From Rana temporaria (lineage: Eukaryota; Chordata; Amphibia; Anura; Ranidae): DNA of 64,000 bases. A program made the position numbers and the translations under genes. The stretch is from assembly GCF_905171775.1 (NCBI RefSeq), contig NC_053495.1, positions 112,974,614 through 113,038,613 of the forward strand, given 5' to 3'. Numbering within the stretch: position 1 is the stretch's first letter; every line of letters begins with the position of its first letter. Below, piece by piece: positions 55,583 to 64,000 of the stretch. The notes beneath the pieces were generated by a model, which saw only the letters and a program-made list of their open reading frames with translations, was not told where the DNA came from and searched no databases.

Positions 55583-57130
55583 TATGGAGGACCAAGTAGT
55601 GGGATTTACAATACAAGGCCGCCAACTCATAGACAGGTCTGACAGACTTAACGGCCACTAAAAAGGAAACTTTCTGAGAGAGCGTCAAGAGAGGAATTTC
55701 TCTGATGTTCTCAAAAGGAGGTTTCTGGAGCACAGAGAGCACCAGGTTTAAATCCCACGGAGGTAGTGGTGGTTGAACTGGAGGAGCCACATGTCGAACC
55801 CCTTGAACAAACGTACTCACCAGTGAGTGGGACGCCAGGGGTCGTTGACAGAAAACCACCAAAGCTGAAATCTGCCCCTTAACCACTTAAGCCCCGGACC
55901 AATATGCTGCCTAAAGACCCAAGGTGTTTTTACAGTTCGGGACTGCGTCGCTTTAACAGACAATTGCGCGGTCGTGCGACGTGGCTCCCAAACAAAATTG
56001 GCGTCCTTTTTTCCCCACAAATAGAGCTTTCTTTTGGTGGTATTTGATCACATCTGCGGTTTTTAGTTTTTGCACTATAAACAAAAATAGAGCGCCAATT
56101 TTGAAAAAAATGCAATATTTTTTACTTTTTGCTATAATAAATATCCACCAAAAACATATATAATTTTTTTTTTCCTCAGTTTAGGCCGATACGTATTCTT
56201 CTACCTATTTTTGGTGTATTCTTCTACCTATTTTTGGTAATAAAAAAAAAAAAATCGCAATAATCATTTATCGGTTGGTTTGCGCAAAATTTATAGCGTT
56301 TACAAAATAGGGGATAGTTTTATTGCATTTTTTTTTTTTTTTTTTTTTTTTACTACTAATGGCGGCGATCAGCGATTTTTTTCGTGACTGCGACATTATG
56401 GCAGACACTTCGGACAATTTTGACACATTTTTGGGACCATTGTCATTTTCACAGCAAAAAATGCATTTAAATTGCATTGTTTATTGTGAAAATGACAGTT
56501 GCAGTTTGGGAGTTAAACACAGGGGGCGCTGTAACATTTAGGGTACATCTAGTGTGTGTTTACAACTGTAGGGGGGTGTGGCTGTAGGACTGACATCGAT
56601 CGAGTCTCCCTAATAAAAGGGATCACTCGATCGATGCGCCGCCATAGTGAAGCACGGGGAAGCCGTGTTTACATACAGCTCTCCCCGTTCTTCAGCTCCG
56701 GGGAGCGATCGCGACGGAGCGGCTATAAACGAATAGCCGCGCCGTCGCTCCTGAAGCCACGGGGACCGCCGCATGTACCGGGGGGGGTCCCGATTGGACC
56801 CCCGACCCACGTCAAGCAGAGGACGTATATATACGTTGATGTGCCTGCCTGTGCCATTCTGCTGACGTATATGTACATGAGGCGGTCCTTAAGTGGTTAA
56901 TGGTGCCTAAGGCAAGCTTCTGATCTACTCCCCGTTGTATAAACAGCAGGATCCTAGAAACAGAATATGTACGTGGATGCCACCCCATCTCTTCACACAG
57001 AGATGTAGGCCTTCCACGTGCAATGGTAAATCTTCCGAGAAGATTACTTGCGTGCCCTCAGCATGGTGGAAATAACCGAATCCGACAGGCCCCGGTCTCT
57101 CAACAGCCATGCCGTTCAATCCAGCGACTG
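55583..57130 (-). pseudogene. DIRS-4 recombinase remnant, split by a MITE
   Basis: Bases 55583-55882 encode the first half (SLVSTFVQGVRHVAPPVQPP, WDLNLVLSVLQK), colinear with DIRS-2. The sequence resumes after the MITE at 56901 and continues to ~57130 (WHPRTY-type block). The Tyr-bearing end is missing. Confidence 0.75.
55883..56896. mobile_element. TTAA-target MITE
   Basis: Termini CCACTTAAGCCCCGGACC and GGTCCTTAAGTGG, flanked by TTAA (55879-55882, 56897-56900). Left ~680 bp as in the element at 9809; the right part is a different GC-rich sequence with a GATCGATCGAGT-type inverted repeat. The DIRS-4 sequence is continuous across it. 1,014 bp, noncoding. Confidence 0.85.
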
Positions 57131-58800
57131 TAAAGCAGGATGAAGAATAGGACCTTGCGAGAGAAGGTCCTCCCGCATTAGCAGTCGCCAAGGAGCATCC
57201 GCCAACAGGCGTATTAGGTCGGCGTACCAAGGATGCCGAGGCCAATCTGGGGCAATAAGGATCATTGGGATCCCCTCGGATTCCGCTCGGTGGAGCAGAC
57301 GAGGAAGCAGTTTCAGTGGGGGAAATGCATATAGCAGCCGATACTATCCCCATGGGGCCACCAACACGTCTGTCGCGTCCGCCCAAGGATCTTTTGACCT
57401 GGCCACAAACCTCAACACCTTTCGATATAGTCGAGAAGCCAGGAGATCCATGTCTGGCTCGCCCCCATCTTAGGCAAAGGAGGCGGAACACATCCAGGTG
57501 TAGTGACCATTCTCCTTGGTCCAGCGTCTGGCGACTAGTCCGCTTGCCAGTTTTCTACGCCCGGAATGTATACAGCCAATAGAGCCGGCACGCTTCGTTC
57601 TGCCGACCTTAGGATGTGAGCGACCTGCAGCCGAGCTTCTTGTTCCTCCCTGATGGTTGACATATGCCACCACCATGGCGTTGTCCGACTGGATCCTGAC
57701 TGGACACCCCTGTAGGCTCTGCGACCATGTGGAGAGGCACAGCCCCCAGAATATTGATCGGCAGGCAAGATTCTTTCTGTGTCCAGCGACCCTGTGTCGA
57801 CTGAACACCCCAAACTCCCCCCAACCGGTCAGGCTGCTACGACTTTCCAGCATGAAGAGCCAGAGATCTCAGCCACCAGACCAAGGGAAGTCCTGACTAG
57901 TGGGCTCACCCGGATTTGACAATCCAGGGACAACGGAGACTTGTCCCATTTGGACAGAATCTCCTTCCGCAAGACTCGAGTGTGGAATTGAGTAAATACT
58001 ACTGAAGGAGGCTACCATGAGACCCAGGACTCGCATGCAAAAGCGCAGCGATGATCACCTGCGGGACGCCAACAGCTTCACCGCCATCTGCACGAGTCTG
58101 CAATTTTTCCAAAGGGAGAAAAACTCTTGCCTCCGAGGAGTCTAGAATCAGACCCAGATACTCCAAGCGCTGAGTCGGTACCAACACCGACTTCTGGAAG
58201 TTCAGCACCCAGCCAAACTCTTGGAGGGTCGAACTGGCAATCGCCACATCCTCCTCAAATTCTGAGCTTGAAGCAGCTCTCAGAAGCAGATCGTCCAAGT
58301 AGCCCACAATAGCGATTCCTTGCTGTCTCAGCAAGGCCAAAATCGGGGCAAGCACCTTGGTAAAAACCCTTGGAGCTGATGCCAGGTCAAAAGAAAGAGC
58401 CACGAATTGATAGTGGTCTTCCCCAACCGAAAAGCGCAGGAACCTCTGATGCCCGACATATATGGGGACATGCAAGTATGTGTCCTTGATGTCCAAGGAC
58501 ACCAGAAAGTCCCCCGGATGGAGTGCAGCAACCACAGAGCGAACGGATTCCATCCTGAACTTCCAAACCCTTACAAAGGCATTGAGAGCCTTGAGGTCCA
58601 GGATTGGGCAGACTCTGTTCTCCTTTGGGACCACAAACAGATTAGAGTAGAAACCCTGAAACCTTTCCCGCAGTGGCACAGGTATGATTACCGTGCAGCT
58701 CAACAAGTCCGGCACTGCCCCAAATAGGGCATCACGACGAGACGGAAGGAGAGGAAGGTTTGAGGTAAAGAATCTGTTTGGTGGACGAGAAAGAAACTAT
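57130..58800 (-). pseudogene. DIRS-4 reverse transcriptase / RNase H remnant
   Basis: Fragments 58715-57999 (FYSNLFVVPKENRVCPILDL; DFLVSLDIKDTYLHVP; FVALSFDLASAP; GYLDDLLLRA) and 57853-57130 (IQSDNAMVVAYVNHQGG, PILALLRQQ) match DIRS-2. The YLDD box is intact, but frameshifts near 57990, 57600 and 57490 break the protein. Confidence 0.82.
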
Positions 58801-58811
58801 CTTGTACCCGG

Positions 58812-59431
58812 TGTACCGTTCGGGGGCTATAGCTCGGTGGGATTAAGTGCACAAACCGTTCGACCTGAACATAAAAAGGCTTTTATTCATAGGTCAACAA
58901 AAAATAAGGCTTTTCTCAGCACACAAGGAAAACTATAAACAAAAAGTTCACTTAGCTTCAGCATCAAAAATAAGTCAAAACAAAAGACATACAGTTCGTT
59001 GGTAGACGGGTCTTCACCCCCTGTATTCCAAAAGTCCTCACTGTATTGTGAACAGCAGCTATCAGGCTCCCAGCTTGTCTTCACAGGTGCAATCTCCACA
59101 CTCCTTCACCCAGCTCCACCATCACTTCCTGTTTAAATGGGTGGTTCTCTGGGAGTGTTAACACCTTGTGTGCTGGCTCTTCAGTGTTTAGGAGTGGAGG
59201 CTCTTTCCCACCCAAATAGCACTTTAGAGCCTCCAGAATTCCAGGCCCCAAATTACTCTATCAAAACAGATAGAACTGCGAACCAGTCCTCTCTGGATTA
59301 ACTCTTACCTGGAATCCTTCACCCACTTTGGGTGACCCCCTGAACACTCTTCCCGCTATTTAAAGGGACCATAGCCCAAATAGTGGTGCTGTATAGCACC
59401 CGTCCAGGACCCAACCCTGGCGTCCTGTACA
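58812..59431 (-). mobile_element. Solo LTR in DIRS-4
   Basis: 620 bp from TGTACCGTTC to TCCTGTACA, flanked by CCGG (58808-58811, 59432-59435). The DIRS-4 sequence reads across it. On the minus strand it has a TTTAAATAG promoter-like and an AATAAA signal (about 58880), so it was in minus orientation. It is left by recombination between the LTRs of a former element. Confidence 0.8.
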
Positions 59432-59439
59432 CCGGATGA

Positions 59440-60080
59440 AACCACTTCGCAGACCCACTGGTCAGAAATCAGGGAGGTCCACCGAGCCGCAAACTCGTGC
59501 AGAAGTCCCCCCACCCGAGAGTTGGGCAGGGGCAAATCTTCATGCCGTCACAGATTTGTTCACAGGCTTGCGAACCCAGGGACATTTTTGTCCCCCAGCA
59601 GGCCCTTTGTCGGTCTGAGGACGCCTACCTGTGGGACCTGGCTGATGAAAATACCGCTTTGCGGGGGAAAAGAGGGTCCCGACCTGCGACGTGGCTCTTT
59701 TCCTTTTCTGGACTGGGGGAAAAGCACCCTTTATGATGTCGTTCAGGGAGGCACCAAATAGCCTCCCGCCCCGGAAAGGCAAATCCGCCAGAGCCTTCTT
59801 GGAAGTCTGGTCTGCAGACCAGACCTTAAGCCAAATCAGGCGTCGGCGAAACAACGCAGATTCTTAGGTTCTGGAGATCAAGGGAGCTGCATCCAGGGCT
59901 GCATCGCAGACATACTTGAGGCCATGCACTAACTGGTCAGCCATTTCCACGCAGCCTGGAGGAGCATGATGCTCTTCCAACTCCTGGTGCAATAGTCTTG
60001 CCCATTCAGTAAGTGTCTGTGACACCAGTGCCATAGCCAAAATAGGCCGCAAGACTGAACCCAGCATAGAGAACATAGAC
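59440..60080 (-). pseudogene. DIRS-4 gag remnant
   Basis: Fragments at 60076-59864 (VSQTLTEWARLLHQELEEH) and 59854-59540 (LIWLKVWSADQTSKKALADL, RGGRLFGASLNDIIK) match the C-terminal half of the DIRS-2 gag. The N-terminal half is not recognisable. Confidence 0.75.
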
Positions 60081-60787
60081 TGACCTCAGATACTGAGGCT
60101 CTTCTCTGAGATAAACTGCGCTGTCCGCGCCGTTCAGAAAGTCACTCCAGCACTAGAGGCCAAAACCCATTTAAAACCACACCAAGATGGCCACCAGCCG
60201 CCTCAGGAAAAAGAGTGCAAGCTTCTAGAAAATGGGCGCCCACATTAACTACCAGTGTCACAGCGCAGCTACAAGAAAATGGCCATCAGCCGCATTTCAA
60301 TAGCAGCAGCTCTCTGGGAGGAGAGGAAAGGGAGGACCACGAGACCCCCTAATCGACCCCCCCCCCCTAGGAAAGCCCAGCTGTTCCATCCTACCAAGAC
60401 AGGAGGAAAAGTACTTACCCGTCCCTGCGAGGACTGCTGGCGCGTTCCTGACAGACCCACTTCCGAGCAGTATGAAGTAGCTGCCGGCCACGGCCCACTG
60501 TGACACAGACAGCTTAGTAGCCTGGTCATATGTGAGCCCGGAGCAAAAAACTCACTAGCCATCTCTGGAGCAATGGGGTATGTCGAGGCCGACCCAGCGC
60601 GTAGCTAAGGCCTGCTCACGCTCAATGGCCGGACTGGGGGGACTACAAGGATCTATATTATACAGCCTGTCACCCAGCCGGCAGTTGATAGATCTCAGGA
60701 TCAAAAAATAAAATATAAAATAAAATCTTTAAAAATAAAAGTTCTTCAGGACCATGGGCCCAAGGGGAGCCAGGTCCTTCTCCTCTA
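60081..60787 (-). other. DIRS-4 leader region
   Basis: Noncoding, resembles the DIRS-2 leader (17250-17690). A C-run at 60355-60367. Confidence 0.5.
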
Positions 60788-60887
60788 CTAGGCAGAACAA
60801 AACTGAGCTGCTCAGTGCAGTGAGAGGGGTTATGACCAGAGGGACCGACCCTGGGCAGAGCTGTTTCAGCTTTGTTAAAGTTTACAT

Positions 60888-61447
60888 CAGGGTGCCCAAC
60901 CTTTTGAAGCACGAGGGCCACTTAAGCGACTTGGTAACTGGTTACGGACCACAATCAGCGGAGCGGGCGGATGGCAGGTCCGTGTCCGCTCTGCATATGC
61001 AGAGCGGACACAGCCTGATCGGATTGGAGGTAAGACACAAGTTGGTTTACATCTGTCCCTCCTAGAGGTGAATGGAGGGTCCAATTGGGTCGGACTGACC
61101 ATGTGAAAGGGGCCCATGACTGCTTTCACACTGATGTGCTGTGGTTTACCCGCACCGCAAGTGCAACGCAGTGTACTTTTGACTTCTTTGCACTTTGCAA
61201 TAGACTTCTATTATATTCTGCAGGTTTGGTGCACTTTCAGAAAGCACACCAAATTCGCAGGTAATAACAGAAGTCTAAGTGCAGGTAACCTGCAGGTGAT
61301 GAAAGCAGCCCAAAACAGATATGACCATACAGTATATACACTGTAATTTTAGTAATAAACTGACCTTTAATAACAGTATTCTATTCCATCCCATAGCAGG
61401 AGGTTCTTCAGAGGGCTCTGCGGGCCACATGTGTTTGGGCACCCCTG
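60888..61447. mobile_element. Nonautonomous hAT element
   Basis: Ends CAGGGTGCCCAACC and TGGGCACCCCTG, flanked by a perfect 8-bp duplication GTTTACAT (60880-60887, 61448-61455), the hAT hallmark. It sits in the right inverted repeat of DIRS-4. Interior noncoding, 560 bp. Confidence 0.88.
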
Positions 61448-61603
61448 GTTTACATGTTTTAACAATTAACATGTCTGCCTAGTCCTCTAATAGACGGAAC
61501 ATAACCATACAGTCAAGAGTATAAGGAAGCTGTGTCCGTCCATGGACGAAAGAGAAATAATGGATTTTAACTTGAAACCAACAAGTGTCAGAAAAAGGTC
61601 TAG

Positions 61604-62034
61604 TATTTAAAGCGGTTGTATACCCTCCGATACTACTTGCACCTACAGGTAAGCCTACATTAAGGCTTACCTGTAGGTGCTTGCAATATCTCCTTAACCT
61701 ACATGGTTAAGGAGATATTTGCAGAAAATCGGGAAAGTGCTGGAAACTCGCGCATGCGTGGGGATCTGCCGGTTCCGTGCGCATGCGCGAGAGTGACGTC
61801 ACCGCCGCTCCGGCCAGTCACAGTGCCGAAGCGGCGATACCCGGAAGTCACTCCGGGTATCATGGCGGTGGAAAGGAACAAGGGTCGCTGCGGGGGCTTC
61901 GATCTAAGGTAAGTAATTCATAATGAGCTAGTATGCTAGTCATACTAGCTCATAATGCCTTTGGTCTTCCATGCTTTTTTTTTTTTTTTTTTTTTTTTTT
62001 ATGTGTTTTGGGGTTTACAACCACTTTAAAGAGG
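61604..62034. mobile_element. MITE with TTAAAG(C/T)GGTTGT termini
   Basis: Ends TTTAAAGCGGTTGTATACCC and inverse GGGTTTACAACCACTTTAAA. Internal hairpins (CTACAGGTAAGCCT and TATCTCCTTAACC), a CpG-rich centre and a T-run at 61976-62000. Superfamily unclear. Confidence 0.6.
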
Positions 62035-62512
62035 AACTGCAGTCTGCTTACATAATTCGTAAAAAAAAAAAAAAAAAAAAGAAGAAAACCATCTTTGCCA
62101 TTCTGAAGCTTCCGTCCAACCACTTTGCATAATATTTTATATATACTGTGATTCTGTACCTGCCAAATGTGCCGCAGAAATCTCCCTCCACCGAGTCTGG
62201 CTGCAATTATTTTAACTGTGGGCAGCTGAAGCTGCTGCCTGTTCACTTCCTGGATTTACACAGACACACAAAGGCACACCTCCAGCTCTGCAGCTCTCAT
62301 TTTTGACAGCTGTCGGCTTGAGCAGAGAACTCTGCATAGAATCCGGAAAATGCTTTGTTAAGATCGCAAGGGGGAATTGTGCAGCTCTATACTGTAAAAA
62401 CCAGACTCTGGTACCAAATTAAGCCTATACATTATCTTCTTGAATAACAATAATCATGTAAAACATTTAAATATATTTAGCTAAAGTCTTTAAATGTTGA
62501 TCAAAAAATTAC
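62035..62512. other. Intron sequence left of HENMT1 exon A
   Basis: Contains another repeat start (GAGGAACTGCAGTCTGC, 62031) and an A-run at 62060-62080. No gene. Confidence 0.4.
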
Positions 62513-62625
62513 ATTTTTCTTCTTAATGTCTCTTCATCAATGTCCACACCAACTAGAAACTCGATGCAGTCCCAAAATTTCAGTCTGTGTAGAAGAGAAC
62601 ATTCACTACACCCTAAATCAGCAAC
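62513..62625 (-). CDS. HENMT1: HENMT1 exon A (SAM-binding motif I)
   Basis: A 113-bp exon with acceptor TTCTGCAG (62627-62626) and donor GTAATT (62512-62511). It begins in phase 0 and ends with two bases (AT) completed by the first G of exon B. It encodes VADLGCSECSLLHRLKFWDC and then FLVGVDIDEETLRRK, the first Rossmann strand and the acidic SAM-ribose-binding strand (GVDID) of HENMT1. In human HENMT1 the first stretch reads VADLGCGDTSLL, so one Gly of the loop is Ser here. The donor GTAATT is weaker than the consensus GTAAGT, which may matter given the 22.6-kb intron that follows. Exons further upstream are outside the window. Confidence 0.94.
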
Positions 62626-63600
62626 CTGCAGAACAGAAATTAATGCCATTAATTGCCATTACAACTACAGCTTGTATATTTAAAGTGGATCTTCACCCTC
62701 AGACATTATTCCCCCTCTCCACCCCTCATCCAGTCCCTTGCATGAATAGCATTTTTTTCTTTATTTTCCTTTTTTTTTTACTAAAATGTCTGCTCCGACC
62801 CCTTTGTACATCATTTGCCAAGGTGAATGATGTACACTGTCCTACCTTTGCCTCCTTGGATATGCACATCACATATCCCAGGAGGCAAAGTCTTTCATTC
62901 AGTAAAGGAGGAGGGGACGGGCCTAGCAGCGCATCATCGAGAGGTGCGCCAGCTGAAATTGGAACACCTGGCAGACTCACAATGTCACATCAAAACATGG
63001 TGTCGTGGGACCCAGCACTGCCAGATGAGACAAGGGTCTCAGCTGGACAACTCTGGATCTGCTGGGTGGGTGAGTGTGTAGAACTCACCACCAGGTAAGT
63101 AGGTTTTTCCTTTTTTAAATATGGGGGGGGGGGGGGTGTAAATATGCTTTATTCTATAGCTGGTGTTACTTACCAATACTTTACTGTGTTTAGACTTCAT
63201 GTACACAGGTAGTTTGAAAACCTCTTCTGAATGCTGGAACTTGACAGCTAGTAAGCGTTTAGAAGCATTTTTTAATAATATCCATCCTACGTCCCTCCCA
63301 CCTGCATCTGGAAACTAACATTGCAAACTGAGTATCCCCCCCCAAAGGGACAGAGTCCCCTACATGCCTTTTGTCCACACGGGACACATACTGGGGACCT
63401 ACTGTAGCCATCTCAGATGTTACGTCCGTACCATATGTTGTCCCGGATGGGGGACATCGAGAGCAGGAATCAAAAAGGACCCCTCCCATATACCCCTCCG
63501 GGACAAAAAGAAGAAAATAATCATATACAGGTAGATTCTAAAGCCTGATGTCCACGACATAGCTAAACTCCACCCAACCAATCTACGGTCCTCTTACACA
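62626..63600. other. HENMT1 intron with repeats
   Basis: Bases 62685-63110 look like an interspersed repeat (starts AAAGTGGATCTTCACCC, with a ~45-bp inverted repeat around 62815-62890). G-run at 63123-63136. No upstream HENMT1 exon could be found here. Confidence 0.4.
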
Positions 63601-63603
63601 GCT

Positions 63604-63950
63604 TCACTTCTGCCTATTAACAAGCCATGTATTAACTGCTTCTGGTGTATCAAAAAAAAACTGAACTCCATCTTGATCCGTAACACGCAATTTTGCAGGA
63701 AACAACATTGAATATTTAATCTTCAAATCCTGCAATTGCTGTTTAACTTCTTTAAAAATGTTGCCCGTTGCTTCTGTACTTCCACTGAAAAATAAATAAA
63801 TAAATAAATAAATAAAAAAATCGTGAAGAAAATATATTTTGTTACCTTTATACTCAATGCTGCCCTTTTGTCTTGCCATAGATAGTATATTGTACCTATC
63901 TTGGCAATTTAGCAACCTTATAATCATTAGCCTCGGCCTGCCACCTGGCA
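63604..63950 (-). pseudogene. L1 ORF1 C-terminal fragment
   Basis: Encodes ARQKGSIEYKGNKIYF, an interruption from an AAAT microsatellite (63788-63815), then FKEVKQQLQDLKIKYSMLFP and FFFDTPEAVNTWL, the C-terminal domain of L1 ORF1. No ORF2 is seen to its left, so it is a remnant. It may extend past the window end. Confidence 0.82.
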
Positions 63951-64000
63951 GAGGAGAATGACTTACTATATGGTGTGCTCTTTCTATTGCAAAAGATTTG

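Larger units (their letters stand above)
40755..61552 (-). mobile_element. DIRS-4: DIRS element with many nested insertions, in HENMT1 intron
   Basis: The left end 40755-40992 plus 41759-41925 shows the DIRS hairpin and split repeat (GTCCATGGAC, GGACACAGC). The inverted right end is 60788-60887 plus 61456-61552. Coding remnants on the minus strand are the recombinase (55583-55882, 56901-57130), RT/RNase H (about 57130-58800) and gag (59440-60080). Insertions are a hAT-type MITE (40994-41757), an L1 (~42000-53185) containing a Gypsy, a minisatellite block (53186-55562), a TTAA MITE (55883-56896), a solo LTR (58812-59431) and a hAT (60888-61447). About 570 bp of the recombinase end is missing at the L1 side. 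Third DIRS subfamily. Confidence 0.85.

Noticed and set aside
53444..55630. Long open frames on both strands (up to 263 codons) through the minisatellite
   Set aside because: They repeat SNAATVPIKRSHCAHQ-type units produced by a 21-22-bp repeat read in all frames; no start context, domain or conservation signal.
62526..63098. A 190-codon plus-strand protein over HENMT1 exon A
   Set aside because: Low-complexity and antisense to a conserved exon; no family resemblance.
63604..63927. Upstream HENMT1 exon
   Set aside because: The FKEVKQQLQDLK and FFFDTPEAV blocks are those of L1 ORF1, and no splice sites fit.

Overview
The window looks like vertebrate nuclear DNA, most likely from a large-genome frog (probably ranid). 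This rests on four DIRS retroelements, the families and nesting of Harbinger, Tc1, hAT and TTAA-type DNA transposons, L1 and chromodomain Gypsy elements, abundant foldback repeats, and three exons of a vertebrate gene. There are no bacterial operons, and most long open frames are shadows of transposons or of tandem repeats.

Host gene: three consecutive coding exons of HENMT1, the piRNA 3'-end 2'-O-methyltransferase, lie on the minus strand at 62513-62625, 39800-39934 and 38118-38300. Splice sites are canonical and codon phases match. The intron between the first two is about 22.6 kb, and about 20.8 kb of it is one DIRS element (DIRS-4, 40755-61552) loaded with later insertions: a hAT-type MITE, an L1, a chromodomain Gypsy inside that L1, a minisatellite block, a TTAA-type MITE, a solo LTR and a hAT element. 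No further exon was found between 1 and 38117.

Left part: DIRS-1 (271-6285) is nearly intact and has one nonsense codon in its recombinase. A truncated Harbinger-type MITE and a dead Tc1 element with a foldback retroinsertion follow. A Harbinger element (9276-20662) contains an inverted-duplicated TTAA element, DIRS-2 and a tRNA-derived SINE. L1 remnants follow at 21390-22790.

Centre: a palindromic foldback (23251-28155) is interrupted by a young LTR retrotransposon (24515-27744) whose LTRs differ at two visible positions and which has a 5-bp target duplication. Its only gene is an uninterrupted 540-codon frame on the minus strand. The N-terminal part is a Gypsy-type gag with a SCAN-like capsid region and a zinc knuckle. 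The C-terminal ~143 residues are unmistakably HEXIM, the 7SK RNA-binding inhibitor of P-TEFb (CDK9/cyclin T): basic RNA-binding motif, a PYNT-like motif, and the cyclin-T-binding coiled coil, with the acidic segment removed. This in-frame host-gene capture is the most unusual thing in the window.

Right of that: an L1 ORF2 fragment, other repeats, a decayed DIRS-3 (30378-36540) carrying a 127-bp satellite, then the HENMT1 region. The window ends in an L1 ORF1 fragment.
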